Translations under genes and position numbers: made by a program
The notes under the pieces: model-generated
What the model was told of the DNA's origin: nothing
Seen by the model: only the letters and a program-made list of their open reading frames with translations
Database searches by the model: none
Source of the DNA: Setaria digitata
Taxonomy: Eukaryota > Nematoda > Chromadorea > Rhabditida > Setariidae
DNA: 64,000 bases
Direction of reading: 5' to 3'
Assembly: GCA_003640385.1 (NCBI GenBank)
Contig: RCAB01000112.1
Coordinates: forward strand, 62,001 to 126,000
Shown: positions 62,501-64,000 of the stretch, in pieces
How the letters are laid out: the number at the start of each line of letters is the position of its first letter
Numbering within the stretch: position 1 is the stretch's first letter

Positions 62501-64000
62501 TTTTTCATTTCCTTCTCTGCTTTCATCTCTCTCTTCATTAGTGTAAGTCTAAAATCAATCAAATTATTGCATGAGATTTTTTTTTTTTAAGAGAACATAT
62601 TTAAATAATATAATGAAAAGAAAAAAAAATGCTTGAAACTCTGAGAGGAAATTTTAACTGCTAATAGTTTTTTTTCTTAATTTAAGAAAAAAAATGAAGG
62701 AAATAAATTTAAAAAATTAGTTTTCTTAATTTCAGAAAGAAAAGGGAAATAAATTTAAAAAATATTCGTATGGATAGAGTGAAAAATTCACTTGATGTGA
62801 TGGAAAACTATGAAGACTTTGAACAACAAATTTCACCGGATTTCTGGCATTTTTTATAACTTGAACTGCTTGTTCGTGTGTAGCTTCCCGTAAATCGTAG
62901 TCATTTACCTGGAAATTACAACTTTCGCATTATATTCATTTAGTTTATTTCTTTTGGTTTATTTCATATTTATTCATTAATAAAGTTAAAATTGCTTTTT
63001 ATGAATCACTCCAGAGTTTCTTACCTTAATACTTACTTATCCATTTCTTCCCTTATAGATCGACTAGCGCAGTATATTATTAAACTCTACAGATACTTTA
63101 AAACTTTGGTTTAGTTAAGCTTTTACACATTTCTTACACTGATCACTCGATCACCCATATTCATCATATTGGAAAGACCAGCTGGTGAATTTGGTAAAAC
63201 CGATTTGATAAAAATACCCGAAACGGTACTTTTCGTACCAGGTTGATCACTTTTATGACTAACTTCTACACGTCCACCAACGATACTAATACCTGAAAAA
63301 GGCAAGATTTACGAAAAATACATTTGAATTTCATTATATAAGTCAAAAAAATATGCGGAAAATCTTGTGAGATTGCAGATCCTCCTTTAAAAATAAAAGA
63401 ACATTTTTCTCACATCTCAGACGGAACTTCTTAGTATTTCTTTCTTCTTTAGTCGTAAATTTGACTCACCAAAGGACTGGTTTGGCTCACGATGTAGCAT
63501 GACAGTTCTAGTTTGACCCCAAAACTTGAAACGATTTGACTTTGCTGTCTGCAAAAAATATCCCCTCATTAATAGAGTAGTTTTTTCACGAGCTAGTTGG
63601 TAAATTCTTAAGACTATAATGGCAAAATTCAGTGAATACAATACCGCACTGTTACACTCTTCCGAGATAAGAACTCAGGATAGACATATCATTAAAGGAG
63701 CTCAAATGACGGTATCCCAATAGCTGTCATTTAAAAATAACTATACATGGAATTATTTACTCTTCAGTCTTTTATTCATTATTATTTTAAATAATTAATT
63801 GCAAAATGGAACACAAAATTACAAAAACAACATATTTAAAGAAAAGTTTTATATAAGTACCATGCATATTTCCGGTGAAAGTGGGGAAGACGGTGATTCC
63901 GACGCTGCTTTTAGCACCGATGGTTCAATTAATTCAGCATCAATCAAAGTATGCCGCCTGACCTCGTCTTGGACGATAAGTTGTTCAGCTTCAGATAACT
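53517..64000 (-). CDS. mpz-1: Multi-PDZ scaffold, MPDZ/PATJ/MPZ-1 family (3' part, 20 exons)
   Basis: Scaffold with many PDZ domains that gathers receptors and polarity proteins at membranes; MPZ-1 binds the serotonin receptor SER-1 in C. elegans (family knowledge). Twenty exons from 63861-64000 (continues beyond the window) to 53517-53600 (TGA) give 945 residues. PDZ domains, with their carboxylate-binding loops: QSFGISIVGG (63548 down to 62792), GGLGLSLAS (61399 to 60849), [11 protein letters not shown] (56745 to 55417), [10 protein letters not shown] (55632 to 54798), QQLGMGIGK (54135 to 53517). By sequence the first four match human MPDZ domains 7, 8, 10 and 11, and the fifth is like 12 or 13; a counterpart of domain 9 is not seen. 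The links between domains are Ser/Thr/Glu rich. The last exon finishes the fifth PDZ ([20 protein letters not shown]) and ends PNQ. One assembly join duplicates part of exon 54539-54717. Confidence 0.94.
54164..54164. other. Single N between an A run and a T run
   Basis: Lies in the MPZ-1 intron 54136-54538 without duplicated flanks. Probably a homopolymer-related gap. Confidence 0.7.
54194..54581. other. mpz-1: Assembly join duplicating part of an MPZ-1 exon
   Basis: About 190 bases (from AAAGTCGGTGTTTG to the GTGATAGA block) occur on both sides of the N at 54386. The duplicated piece includes the 3' end of exon 54539-54717, so a second partial copy of that exon appears at 54345-54385. It lacks the rest of the exon and should be removed by merging the two copies. 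Confidence 0.9.
59292..59327. repeat. (AG)n microsatellite
   Basis: Interrupted AG/GA repeats over about 36 bases in the large MPZ-1 intron. Confidence 0.9.
59459..59477. repeat. (AAAC)n microsatellite
   Basis: Four to five AAAC units in the large MPZ-1 intron. Confidence 0.9.
61063..61084. repeat. (CT)n microsatellite
   Basis: CT repeats of about 22 bases in the MPZ-1 intron 60963-61211, on the sense strand an AG run. Confidence 0.9.

Noticed and set aside
1..64000. tRNA, rRNA, spliced-leader RNA genes or CRISPR arrays
   Set aside because: No T-loop-like internal promoter with a cloverleaf, no rRNA-like GC-rich block, no spliced-leader sequence and no regularly spaced repeats were found by eye; a covariance-model scan would be decisive.

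Overview
This window is nuclear DNA from a nematode. The genome is AT-rich. Genes are split into many short exons, acceptors are nearly always of the TTTCAG type, and there are likely trans-splice acceptors just upstream of start codons. Intron lengths (about 60 to 500 nt, a few of 1 to 3 kb) and protein similarity suggest a filarial/spirurid worm rather than Caenorhabditis; the exact species is inference. Nothing bacterial, plasmid or viral was recognised, and there is no tRNA, rRNA or CRISPR array that I can see.

Layout. On the + strand: the C-terminal three quarters of ASCC3 (163-12840; its 5' end lies outside the window), then a complete transketolase gene (14206-19420), damaged by one assembly gap. 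On the - strand, read from high to low coordinates: a multi-PDZ scaffold of the MPDZ/PATJ/MPZ-1 family (64000 down to 53517; 5' end outside), the ciliary transition-zone protein RPGRIP1L/MKS-5 (50215-40022), an unrecognised 324-residue protein with a C-terminal membrane segment (39517-36883, tentative), the splicing factor PQBP1 (35381-32577), and the bifunctional glutamyl-prolyl-tRNA synthetase EPRS with four WHEP repeats (32277-20209). Transketolase and EPRS converge. PQBP1 and EPRS are only 297 bp apart in the same direction, as in a nematode operon.

I rebuilt exon chains by hand from splice sites, reading phase and family similarity. The joined lengths divide by three for ASCC3 (1607 residues present), EPRS (1584), PQBP1 (296), RPGRIP1L (1173), the tentative membrane protein (324) and the MPZ-1 part (945), which supports the models. 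The genes do not form one pathway: they serve ribosome and alkylation repair (ASCC3), pentose phosphate metabolism (transketolase), tRNA charging (EPRS), splicing (PQBP1), cilia (RPGRIP1L) and cell polarity or receptor scaffolding (MPZ-1).

The most interesting non-coding signals are a long imperfect inverted repeat of about 315 bp in an EPRS intron, an X-box (RFX/DAF-19 site) candidate upstream of the ciliary gene, the PQBP1-EPRS operon-like pair, several local duplications inside introns (one copying 27 bases of an ASCC3 exon), and a set of single-N assembly joins, six of which carry duplicated flanks and are artefacts rather than biology. No wholly new multi-gene system was found.
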